Below, piece after piece: positions 10,401 through 20,267 of a stretch of 64,000 nt of DNA; position 1 is the first letter of the stretch, and every line of letters starts with the position of its first letter. Source of the stretch: Rugalucina vietnamica (taxonomy: Eukaryota > Mollusca > Bivalvia > Lucinida > Lucinidae); the NCBI GenBank assembly GCA_964017185.1, contig OZ024870.1, forward strand, positions 24,947,621-25,011,620, read 5' to 3'. A program made the translations under genes and the position numbers. A model generated the notes under the pieces. That model made no database searches. It was not told where the DNA came from and worked only from the letters and a program-made list of their open reading frames with translations.

Positions 10401-13400
10401 TTTCCGACCAGGTCTGACGCAACCCGGCTTTTACAGTCACTGAAGCAGATTAGAAGCTTGAAATTTCAGATATGGAAAGCAGAGGTATCATACTCTATGG
10501 AGCGAAAACAAAGGCGCTGATCAACTGTGCAGTTACTGCCCAGCTGATCTGCTTCTTTGTTTTCGCATTTGCAGATTGTTGTTTTTCTGGTGCGGTGGCT
10601 CATATCAAGGACAGTGAAATATTTCTGAGTTCCACATTTAACGCAACTTTATTTTTCCTCTCATCTTTTAAATTGGTTATTTATGTGAAAACTTTTGTGC
10701 CAATCATAATTAAAATAAATCGTTTTTTTTTTATTTGTTATCAAATCTGAGACTTTGGTGCGCATGCGCGGGAACACGCCCCAGGGCATTTTGCCTGCCC
10801 CGCGCGCGCGGGCGTCCGATGTCCGATGGGTGTATGGCAATATAAAATTTTGTTGAAACCTACGGTTCAGCGCCAGAAATTGGCATTGATTTTCAGTACC
10901 CGAAAAGTGCTTGTTTTTCGGCATTTAACGTCACTTGGTCACGTACCTTTTAAGTGACAACAGTAGAATGCACACTTGTACTTATGAGAGAAAAATGCAT
11001 TTGGTTATATACAAAAGCATTGCAAAACATCGAAAAGCATAAAACCAAATTGCATTTTAACATTGAACTACGACAAATCATAAAATAATATTATGACAAA
11101 ATTAATCAAAATTACATCATGTCATTTGTTGTTTAACAACAACTCAGTACGTATTTTAAAGTCTTGATACATCTAAAATACACAATTTGCGTATGCGGCC
11201 CCCGTGGCCGAGCGGTTAAGAACGCTGCTTTTTTAATCACTCGATCATCTCACCGCTGTGTCTGGTGTGGGTTCGAGCCCCGCTCTGGCCACATGTGAGA
11301 CAAGCCAAGTTTTGCTTCCGGGTGTGTCAGGTGGTTTTTCTCGGGGTTCTCCCGTTTTCGCCCCACCTACTGATTGGCCCGTCTCATATGAGCTGAAATA
11401 ATCTTGAAATGGACGTAAATCTAAATAAAAAACAAAAAACAAAAAAACTTGCGTATGTAACAAGTATTATTGCATAAATACCCGTGTCACACGTGAAGGG
11501 AAAGCCATGCATTAATATTGCAATTCACGCGAGCACGTGCTGTTAATACTTGGGAAAACCAACAATTTGGGTTTCCGACCAGGTCTGACACAAACCGGCT
11601 TTTACAGTCACAGAAGCAGACCCGATTTTCTTTCCTCTAACAACTTCATGGACTATAGAGTCCAATATCGAACGAAAGCAGAAATGGCCCTTGATTGGTT
11701 GCAATAAAAGTATTTGACTCTATCCTATATTCATTGTGTATTCTTTATCCCAGATAAAAAAAGGAACAAGTTTTCAATTGATACTCCGTGCATCCGCCGG
11801 ATCTTTGATCCGTCTAAGTATAGCTCAGTTGTTTTGACCTCAGACGCGTCAAAAGATCGACGAGTCCATGAAGTAGCACGTGAAAGGTAAGTCAGTACGA
11901 AATGTTTTCCGTTACACTTCGAAGTATGTATACTGTTACAATCTGAATATCCTTTACGTGCTACTTAGTAGACTCGTCGATATTTTGAAATCGAGCTATA
12001 CCCAATTTAAGTAATATAATTGAGCCGCCACATGGGAAAACCAACAATCTGTCTAGGCGAAAACAAAGGCGCAGATCAGCTTCGCGGTAAACGCGAAGCT
12101 GATCAGCGGCTTTGTTTTCGCTACTCGGATAGTACAATTCCTCCTCTACTTAACTTCAAATTTTCAAGCTTCTAGCTCTTTTCTGTGACTGTATAGGCCG
12201 GTTTGTGTCGGACCTGTTCGGAAACGACATTGTTGGTTTTTCCACCAGGTGGCTCAATTATGTAAGAATAGTTCAATCCGTGGTCGACGAACCTGACATA
12301 TTGGCTGGGATTGAGAGCAGTGTTAAAGATGGAAAACCTGTCAAACAAGGAAAATTTCTTTTTGATCGCACCATTTCCTGATCATTGCCTACTTTTACCT
12401 TCATATCTGACCTGTGAAACCACTTAGGCCTGACCTAAAGAAACGTCCCGATATAACCTTCACTGTTGACTGGGGCGAAAAGCAACAAATCAATCAATTA
12501 CAATACTTACCACGAGAGAAAACCAGTCAGCCAAGGGGAATTTCTTTCTGACTGCGCCATTTCCTGGTCATTGCCTACTTTTACTTTCATATACATGAAG
12601 GAGCATCTGACCTGTGAAACCACTTAGGCCTGATCTAAAGAAACGTCCCGACATAACCTTCACTGTTGACTGGGGCGAAAAGCAACAAGTCAATCAAATA
12701 CAATACTTACCACGAGAGAAAACCAGTCAGCCAAGGGGAATTTCTTTCTGACTGCGCCATTTCCTGGTCATTGCCTACTTTTACTTTCATATACATGAAG
12801 GAGCATCTGACCTGTGAAACCACTCAGGCCTGATCTAATGAAACGTCCCGACATAACCTTCACTGTTGACTGGGGCGAAAAGCAACAAGTCAATCAAATA
12901 CAATACTTACCACGAGAGAAAACCAGTCAGCCAAGGGGAATTTCTTTCTGACTGCGCCATTTCCTGGTCATTGCCTACTTTTACTTTCATATACATGAAG
13001 GAGCATCTGACCTGTGAAACCACTTAGGCCTGATCTAAAGAAACGTCCCGACATAACCTTCACTGTTGACTGGGGCGAAAAGCAACAAGTCAATCAAATA
13101 CAATACTTACCACGAGAGGCAAGGGGAATTTCTTTCTGACTGCGCCATTTCCTGATCATTGCCTACTTTTACCTTCATATACATGAGGGAGGCCTGTCTT
13201 AAAGAAACGTGCCGACATAAGCTTCACTGTTGAATGGGGCGAAAAGCAACAAATCAATCAAATACAATACTTACCATGGGGAGGATTCCAGTTTAATGTA
13301 TATAGTTATTAACATGATAAGGTAGCGTTTCACTCCTTCTTTAGCTTTCCTGGCATAGTGGCTTTGAAGAAATGCGCCGACGTGCTCGAATTACTCTTTC

Positions 13401-16400
13401 GAGACACGGTCGTCTGACCCAAGCAGATAGCATTGACCGCCGGTCCATACTGTAGCACAGTCGGGTTTGTGTTGCTCCCGTGTCGAATGCCCCGCTGTTG
13501 GCAGAAGAAATTTTCTACAATATCCGAGTTAAAGTAGCCTGGTTTTATCAAATCTCCGTGGACCAAAACTCTTTCACACATCTTGATGAAACCGGTTATA
13601 GCTGAATTTAGGTCATCCCGGCACTCCCTTGACAGCAGGTTTCTTGGTTCTTTAGTAGCAGCCTCCCATGTGTTAAAGAAACACAGTGCCTTCTCGAGCT
13701 CCCCCAGCCGCGGATCTTTGTTACTTACCGGCCTGTTCTGGTCCATGAAGAAGTCCACCATTGTACTGGTACTCTCTAACAAGTTTACGGTAGAGGAAAG
13801 TTGTTCTGGCTGTGGCAAGCTGGCCTGGTATGCTTTCATCAGATACAGCATGTCTTTGTCCAGAACCTGTGTGGCGAGATTGTTGCGCATCTTGTTACTG
13901 GGCGTCAGTGTGACATGCTCCTTGGTCAGATGCCTGTGGATTCTCAGGCCAGACTGTGTGTTGAAGGCAAACGCAGCTTCGAAATGATCCCATACTATGG
14001 GCTGACCATCTAATAGTAAATATCTACCTTTCTTGGCTGACTGGTTTTCCATCTTACTGCTCTCAATCCCATTTCTAATTTTCTTAAAACAATGCTTAAT
14101 GTCTTGAACTAAAGAAATACACCTAGTGAAATCAAACAAATTGGGCGTTGAAAATCCTTCTTCTCTAGCGTTCTCCCCAAGCATCAAAGCCATCAAACTA
14201 CGATTGGCACTCCCCCCATCCATCATGACGTAGTCAATCGTGAATCCTCTCGACTCTATCTGCTCTATTAACTCCCATGTGTTGAGATACAACTGGTGTG
14301 TCGTGGCCGTGTCCGTGGCAAAGTATGCTACAGGCCATCTGAAAAGTACATAATTCACGTCTATTTATCAAATTTCACGAACACAGAAAATTCCGCGATG
14401 CGCGATAACTCGAGAGACCACGCGTTTTCAAAGTTTAAAGCGTGTCTTGCTCAAGGACACTACATGGCGGAGGTAGTTATCAAACCCGAAACCTTTCGCA
14501 AGTAATGCAATACGTGGTTGTTATTTGTCACGAACAATCCCCATTATTCATCTGCGACCATCCCATCATTTTTCTCAACATCGATCACGCTGGGTTACCA
14601 AAATCACTTTTAGATCCCTAACATGTCGTATCTTACACGGGTTTAGGAAAATAGTAAACGAATTGAAGGCGATGGGGAAAGCTGTTGCGGTAACCGCATC
14701 GACAGGGATGGCGGCGATCCCGTTGGGTGGAACAACAATTCATCACTGGGCAGGCCTGGGGGACAACAGATACACAAAGGAGAAGACCCTGGACATTCTG
14801 GAAGAAGAAACAAGGGCCCGTATATCTAGAGCAGACGTCCTAGTGATAGACGAGATAGGGATGATCTCGGCAGCAGTATTTACCAAACTTGAGTATATAT
14901 GTAGAAATGTCAGGGGAAACAATGTGATTTTTGGAGGCCTACAGGTAATAACAACTAAAGTGTACACTTATTAAAAAAGATGCACTGGCTGCAATTTTGA
15001 TGGACTGTTTGCATATGACTATTCCATAGCAGATTTTGTGTCTTTAGCAAAAAAAAAAAAAAAAAATAAATAAATAAAAATAGGAAAACCGCCAATAAGT
15101 GTTTTCTCCGCCAAAAAGACATACCGTATTCGTTCTAATTAGCGCACATGCTCCAATAAGCGCACACCCAGGTCGTTTACGAAAAATGTGTGCATGAGCG
15201 CACACTGCTCGACCAATATATTGATATTTTATGCCTATTTTACACAGTATCACCTATTAACCACGTTAACAATTGAACACTAAATGACACTATTTAGCAA
15301 CGATTGGGACACTTAAACGACATCATTATTGATATGTTTGACAAGGTTATTGCAGCAGTTAATGTGTTGATTTTGTTCGTAGTGTGCGCTTATTAGAACG
15401 ATATTTTGCTACCCTAACTTTACGATCTTTTGAAAAGTTAAGCGCACCGTGCGCTTATAAGAACGAATACGGTAATATGCATATTTAACTTGTTTTCCTA
15501 CAGTGGCCGCATTGTTCATTGTCGACTCGGAGCCAGCATGACTTTTGCTTCGACTTGTTAACAAAATGGCATTATAATAATATTTTCAAGCTTTTAGAGA
15601 GCCATATTAATCAGTTCGAATCTTCTAAAAAATGTAGACAATGCATATTTAAAATTATTTTTTGCGTTGAAATGCCAAGTTATTTGTATTGAGGCTTTAC
15701 CTCCAAGTCCGAAACATGCAACTCCGTTACTATGAAGCTGGAAATGAAAATGAAAATACCAACAATGACAATAAATCTATATTGGTTCAGCACATTATGA
15801 AACCAGAACCATACAATGATTCCTTTATCAGTAATAATAAGTGCTTATTTTGTTTTGATTTTCCCAGTTATTAGCTTCTGGAGACTTCAAGCAGTTGCCG
15901 CCTGTTCCAGACACAATGCATCTCGACCCAGGCGATTATTGTTTCCAGTCAGAGGAGTTCGTCAAGGCACTGCCGCACAGAGTGATTTTAAAGCAGGTAT
16001 AGTATGGATTTTCGGCCCTATCAATTTGTGCTTATGTCATATCGCAGACATTTTAGGTATTTCGTGTATACCCGTTTTTATTTTTCTTTTTGGTTACATC
16101 GTATCTACATGTAGTTATTTCTAGACTTTATTTCGTACCTTGAGTAACTTTGTACGAAGTTTAGCCATTTCATACGAATGTCATTTCGTAAACATTTTTG
16201 TATGATAACTTTCTGTGATTTTTCCGTTGAAGCTTTCAAAGGATCAGTTAGACCTCGTAGAAAATATCAGTAAAACTTCGACTCGTATGTTAAAATGGAC
16301 ATTCATATTATTTTTATCATTTAAAGGTGAGAAGACAAGACGAACCGGCACTGGTTAAAGCCGTCCGGGAGCTATGCGATGGTGAGCCATCACTAGAGAC

Positions 16401-16792
16401 AAGCCAGCTCTTAAAATCCCTAGACAGGCCGGTTAAGGACACGACAGTAGAACCTACAATGCTGTTTGGCGTTAATTTTGACGTGGATTACATGAATCAC
16501 CAAAAGCTGGACGAGATGCCTGGTCCAGCTAAAATGTACAAGGCTGTTGATACAGGTAGGTATGATGATGATGATGACGATGATGATGATGATGATGATG
16601 ATGATGATAATGATGATTATAATGATGGTGATGATGATCATGATGATGGTGATGATGATGACGACGACGATGATGATGGTAGTTATGATTGATGATGATG
16701 ATGATGATGATGATAATGATGATGATGATGATGACGAAAATGATGATGATGATGACGATGATGATGATGATTACAATCGAGAAAATTGTCAA

Positions 16793-16845
<53 letters not shown>

Positions 16846-17048
16846 AACAATCGAGAAAATTGTCAGATGATGATGATGATGATGATTGCAGTCGAGAAAA
16901 TTATCAGATGATGATGATGATGATGATGATGATGATCATGATGATGATGATGATGAAAATGATGATGACGGCGACGATGATGTTGGTAGTTATGATTGAT
17001 AATGATGATAGTTATGATGATGATGATGATGATTACAATCGAGAAAAT

Positions 17049-17092
<44 letters not shown>

Positions 17093-19050
17093 ACACTGGA
17101 GACAAAATGTCATACAGTGAATTTCATAATGTAACCATTAATATGAATTTAAATCAAGGAGTAAGCATTGTACGTATCTTATGTTCGCTTCGCTCATATT
17201 TTCTAAATGATTCCTTTCATATTAGCTATCTTATTTTTTCAGGCGAAACAGCTCTTCTTTCAAAATGCCAAGCCCCAAAGACTCTTGCATTAAAGGTCGG
17301 AGCTCCTGTGATTCTTCTCAAGAACATGTCTAGGGGTCTGTGCAACGGCACAAAGGGATTTGTCCATTCAATTGACGGGGATGATCCCATTATAAACTTT
17401 AATGGAAAGCTTTATAGTCTGTCTAAAGTCACGTTTGATGTATTTGACACGCGTGCGGATAAGGTTAGGGCATCTAGGCTCCAGTATCCTCTAAAACTTG
17501 CATTCTGTCTAACAGTCCATAAGGCACAGGGTCGCACAGAGCATGTTCTTGATGTTGACTGTTTCAGTTTTTTCGCACCCGGCCAGTTAGGAGTAGCAAT
17601 AGGTCGCGCTGTTTCGCTAGATAATTTACGTGTTAGGAATTATAATCCAAACTGTGCAAATATTAAGCACCTCCATCAGGTTTATCAATTTTACGATGCG
17701 TGCGATAGGGAAGGCGCAGGCGTGCCAGTCAATAGTTTGTCATGTTGTCGGCCAACAGTTATTGGCAGTAATCGAACCGGACCGGCGAATCCACCCATTC
17801 AGCCATTGGTGGATCCCTGGGCAGAGGCAAGTCGTGATCCCTTGCCTATTCTACAAGAGCATGCGGACTTGTTTGACTTGAGTGAGTGTCCTCTGCCAGA
17901 AGGAGTTGTAGTTAACCAAGAGAGGTTGCAGCAATATGTCGGCTGTATACACGACAAAATTAATTCTATTCTTCCACATGATGGTCAAAACAAGGATGCC
18001 TGGGCATCTGCGTTCCGATCGTTTCACAAGTTCTTATTGTCTTTGGAGTATAAACAGTATCTCTGTGTCTTGTTCGAAACAAGTCATGTTTCCCCAGTTT
18101 GCAACAGATATGCTACAAAGTTAGCATTCAGCATGCATCATGCTATTGTAGCAGCCAGGGCTGAGGCAATACGAGCAAGGAATGAACATGCCGAGAAGAA
18201 TAATGTCGCTTGTCCAGAATTGTCAGATATAGCTAAGGCCAAGGTAAGATATGTAGCTGGCGTATGTATGTCCAGGATTACGTCACGACTTAGGAGTAAG
18301 GCTTTAGCTAATATCACAAATACTGTTAACTCTGCTTCAAGGAAACAAGCATATGACCAAAACAGACTTTTGTCCGGGCTGCGCGTGTCCGAAACGGATA
18401 TCACAGAATCAACATCCGAGCCAGCTTCACTGTCCGAAATTGAAAATAAGCAATCAGCATCCAGGGGTTTGTTTCATGTGCCCGATAATGTTTTCAATTT
18501 CTTCATACAGCTTCACGTCGCAGTAAACAGCTACCTGACACGGTCTCACTTTGATGCCCATCAAAGCCAAGCATTCACTGTCTGCAGAGAAAAGATTTTC
18601 GACAACAAAACCCTCCAACAGCTTTGGTCATTATTATTCGCTCTGGATGAGACACAATCAGAACAGGCTAAGAAGTTGTCTCAGGGCCTCGTTAGTGAGC
18701 TGTATACTCAGGTCACGGAACATTACTTGCGTGTCTATTTTATCGATGCTCTTCACGAGTTGAAGGAATCGTTACCGAGAACGAAGAAACAGGCTCTTAG
18801 AGCAAAGGTTGAGGGTGCTACCAAACTGAAAGTTTCAGTGAAAGCAGAACAGAAGAGAAAAACTGAAGCCACGAATCTGTTTAACTGTCCAGTTTGCAAA
18901 GATGTTTGTGTAGAGGAACCAAAGTCTCGTTCAGAGAGTAGCATAGGTTGTGATGGCTGCAATGAGTGGTTTCACCTGCCATGTGCCAAGGTAAGTAACC
19001 CTAAAAAAATCAAGAAATGGTTCTGCAGCAATTGCAAGGAGTCTCAGTAA
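7388..19050 (+). CDS. PIF1-like SF1B DNA helicase with C-terminal PHD finger, five exons
   Basis: Joined exons 7388-7497, 14647-14944, 15868-15996, 16327-16555 and 17243-19050 give about 857 aa in one uninterrupted frame, and all four introns have GT..AG ends. PIF1 family proteins are 5'-3' ATP-dependent DNA helicases. Motifs in order: Walker A GQCGTGKT (about residue 27), Ia VTASTGMAA (about 55), Walker B VIDEIGMIS (about 108), III ASGDFKQLPPV, then VGAPVILLKN, the LTVHKAQG motif and the GVAIGRA motif near residue 375. A region of about 450 aa without recognised domains follows. The end (about 800-857) is a PHD-type zinc finger (CPVC, CDGC, WFHLPC, CSNC), a histone-tail reader in other proteins. 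The start is supported by a good initiation context (gaaagATGg) and a Q-motif-like stretch. Helicases of this kind are common in large transposons (Helitrons and others). A minus-strand transposase interdigitates with it. Alternatives are an active transposon gene or a domesticated copy. Confidence 0.85.
8500..8605. mobile_element. MITE family B end fragment
   Basis: Contains gaaaattttcaattttaaag and then tattgcacgggtaag with ttttcgtaatgg. This is the right end of family B as in 55720-55794. The remainder is absent, so it is a solo end. Confidence 0.55.
8684..8812 (-). mobile_element. SINE 3' half, minus strand
   Basis: Reverse complement of the body and tail of the SINE at 11197-11440: the tttacgtccctctcaagatt, agctcatatgagacaggcca and accacctggcacacccgaaa blocks match in order. 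A T-run at 8684 corresponds to its A-rich tail. The tRNA-like head is missing, the usual 5' truncation. Confidence 0.7.
9235..9370 (-). mobile_element. Degenerate SINE fragment
   Basis: Shares ttttcagtcatgtcggga and a gctctaccactga block with the minus-strand SINE at 58550-58770. Much of it is diverged, and only the outline of the tRNA-like part survives. Confidence 0.4.
10369..10602. mobile_element. MITE family A, copy 3
   Basis: Ends gagccttcgcatgggaaaac and ggtgcggtggctc are inverted relatives. The centre reads gctgatcaactgtgcagtta with a matching right side, so the hairpin has partly lost pairing in this copy. An open frame across it (from 10472) is a by-product of the repeat, not a gene. 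Confidence 0.8.
10603..11196. other. Non-coding, with a small GC-rich patch
   Basis: Position 10755-10825 is rich in CG dinucleotides (gcgcatgcgcggg and ccccgcgcgcgcgggcg) in otherwise AT-rich DNA. It lies inside helicase intron 1 and upstream of no recognised gene. No other structure was seen. Confidence 0.35.
11197..11440 (+). mobile_element. tRNA-derived SINE
   Basis: The head carries a pol III box A (gtggccgagcggttaaga) and box B (ggttcgagccc), as in class II tRNA (Ser/Leu type). A body with a ggtgtgtcaggtggtttttc block follows, and the element ends in an A-rich caaaaaac tail. The head lacks a pairing acceptor stem, so it is not a tRNA gene. A 5'-truncated relative lies at 8684-8812 in the opposite direction. 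Confidence 0.8.
11548..11622. mobile_element. MITE family A, copy 4 (left end only)
   Basis: Contains tgggaaaaccaacaatttgg and ccgaccaggtctgacacaaa, then stops. The hairpin and right arm are absent. Confidence 0.65.
11820..12005. mobile_element. Foldback element family D, copy 1
   Basis: The left arm has gacctcagacgcgtc and gacgagtccatga-like sequence; the right arm has the complement (gactcgtcgatattttgaaa and tcgagctata). The inner part (ttccgttacacttcgaagta, gttacaatctgaatatcctt) matches 22195-22400 in reverse complement. No target duplication was fixed. Confidence 0.65.
12022..12256. mobile_element. MITE family A, copy 5 (inverted orientation)
   Basis: Runs from gagccgccacatgggaaaac to ccaccaggtggctc. 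The hairpin lies near the left end (gcagatcagcttcgcggtaa then cgcgaagctgatcagcg), so this copy is reversed relative to the 50173 and 54240 copies. Confidence 0.8.
12330..13275. repeat. Tandem array, about 5 units, period 200 bp in the core
   Basis: The phrase aaccagtcagccaaggggaa occurs at 12521, 12721 and 12921, exactly 200 bp apart. A shortened unit (to about 13275) and a diverged first unit (from 12330) flank the near-identical middle units. Part of the unit (aatttctttctgactgcgcc, tcattgcctacttttac) resembles the retroposon-like 3' ends at 21145-21205 and 40085-40170. The array sits directly beyond the stop codon of the minus-strand transposase, so transposase transcripts would run into it. 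Confidence 0.85.
13330..14338 (-). CDS. Transposase exon E (second D and E of the DDE triad)
   Basis: The acceptor is ttttcag ending at 14339. The exon opens with one base that completes an Arg codon, then WPVAYFATD. The 335-residue part carries MMDGGSANRS, an insert-like middle with NKMRNNLATQVL, and DIVENFFCQQRG near the end, finishing at a stop at 13330. No frame break is seen in 1 kb, which argues for recent function. Confidence 0.8.
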
Positions 19051-20224
19051 GGTCATACAACACGCTGTCTTAAATTGTATCCTAGGCAAGACACAAACAG
19101 ATAATACAAGCACAAACCATTCAGATATCTATCTCTCTCCCTCCGAGTTAATCTTGCGTCCAATCCAAGACACCAAAAGATAAGGACACCCAATCTAAGA
19201 CACCAAGAGGTAAGAATACCCAATCCAAGACACCAAGGCACACCAAATCCAAGCCACCAAGAGGTAAGGACACTCAATCCAAGACACTTAGAGGTAAGAT
19301 TACCCAATCCGAGACACCAAGGGGTGAGGACTCCCAATCCATGACACCAAGACAATTTTTTATAATTTTTGTAACCAAAATACTGACATACGTGGTTTTA
19401 TAACTGTCTAGCAAATCATTCTGACCGGTGGGCAGCACAAATGCAGCTAACCGAGGAATGATAATCTAGCTTATGTACACCATCAATTATTTTTGTTACC
19501 CAATACAAGACACTCAGTGGTAAGGGCACCCAATCCAAGTCATCAAGAGGTAAGGACACCCAATCTAAGACACCATGAGGTAAGGACACCCAATCCAAGA
19601 CACCAAGACTATCATTTAGAATTTTTGTCTAGAATATCATTCTGACCGGTGGGCAGCACAAATGCAGCTAACCGAGGAATGATAATCTAGCTTATGTAGA
19701 CAATCAATTATTTTTGTTACTCAGTCTAAGACACTCAGTGGTAAGGGCACCCAATCCAAAACACCAAGAGGTAAGGATACCCAATCCAAGACACCAAGAG
19801 GTAAGGACACCCAATCCAAGACACCATGAGGTAAGGACACCCAATCGAAAACATCAAGACCATCATTTAGAATTTTTTGTCTAGAATATCATTCTGACCG
19901 GTGGGCAGCACAAATGCAGCTAACCGAGGAATGATAATCTAGCTTTTGGTAGACAGACCATCATTTATTTTTGTTACCAAAAGAGTGACATACAAGTTTG
20001 AAATTTATGAATATGAAATACATCACACTGTTTACCGTTGTGCATTTGTTAACTGGCTGTTGTCAACTGTAAGCAGGTAAGATCATGTCTGAACTTCCAG
20101 TTAGACAATAACATATTTTCTAGGATAAACTTTGTCATCACTTAACTGGTACCTTAATTGCTTAAGTATTGGGGACCATATGTTAGATAAGCCAATGCTT
20201 AATGTGTTATCCTCGTTAAATAAA

Positions 20225-20267
<43 letters not shown>

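Larger units (their letters stand above)
7498..14646 (+). other. Helicase intron 1 (7.1 kb) holding the antisense last transposase exon
   Basis: Donor gtaaac and acceptor tttag. The intron contains a duplicated agctgagagcaccttgcaag at about 7557, SINE pieces, family A MITEs, a 200-bp tandem array and, on the minus strand, the final transposase exon (14338-13330). The stretches 7500-8500 and 9380-10368 show nothing recognisable. Confidence 0.7.

Noticed and set aside
10755..10825. CpG island or promoter for a nearby gene
   Set aside because: It is only about 70 bases, lies inside an intron and precedes no recognised exon on either strand.
11197..11292. tRNA-Ser/Leu gene
   Set aside because: Box A and B are present but the acceptor stem does not pair, and a SINE body with an A-rich tail follows directly.
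16327..17051. Open frames with long Asp or Met/Ile/His runs
   Set aside because: They are translations of the GAT microsatellite. Only 16327-16555 is coding, as helicase exon 4.
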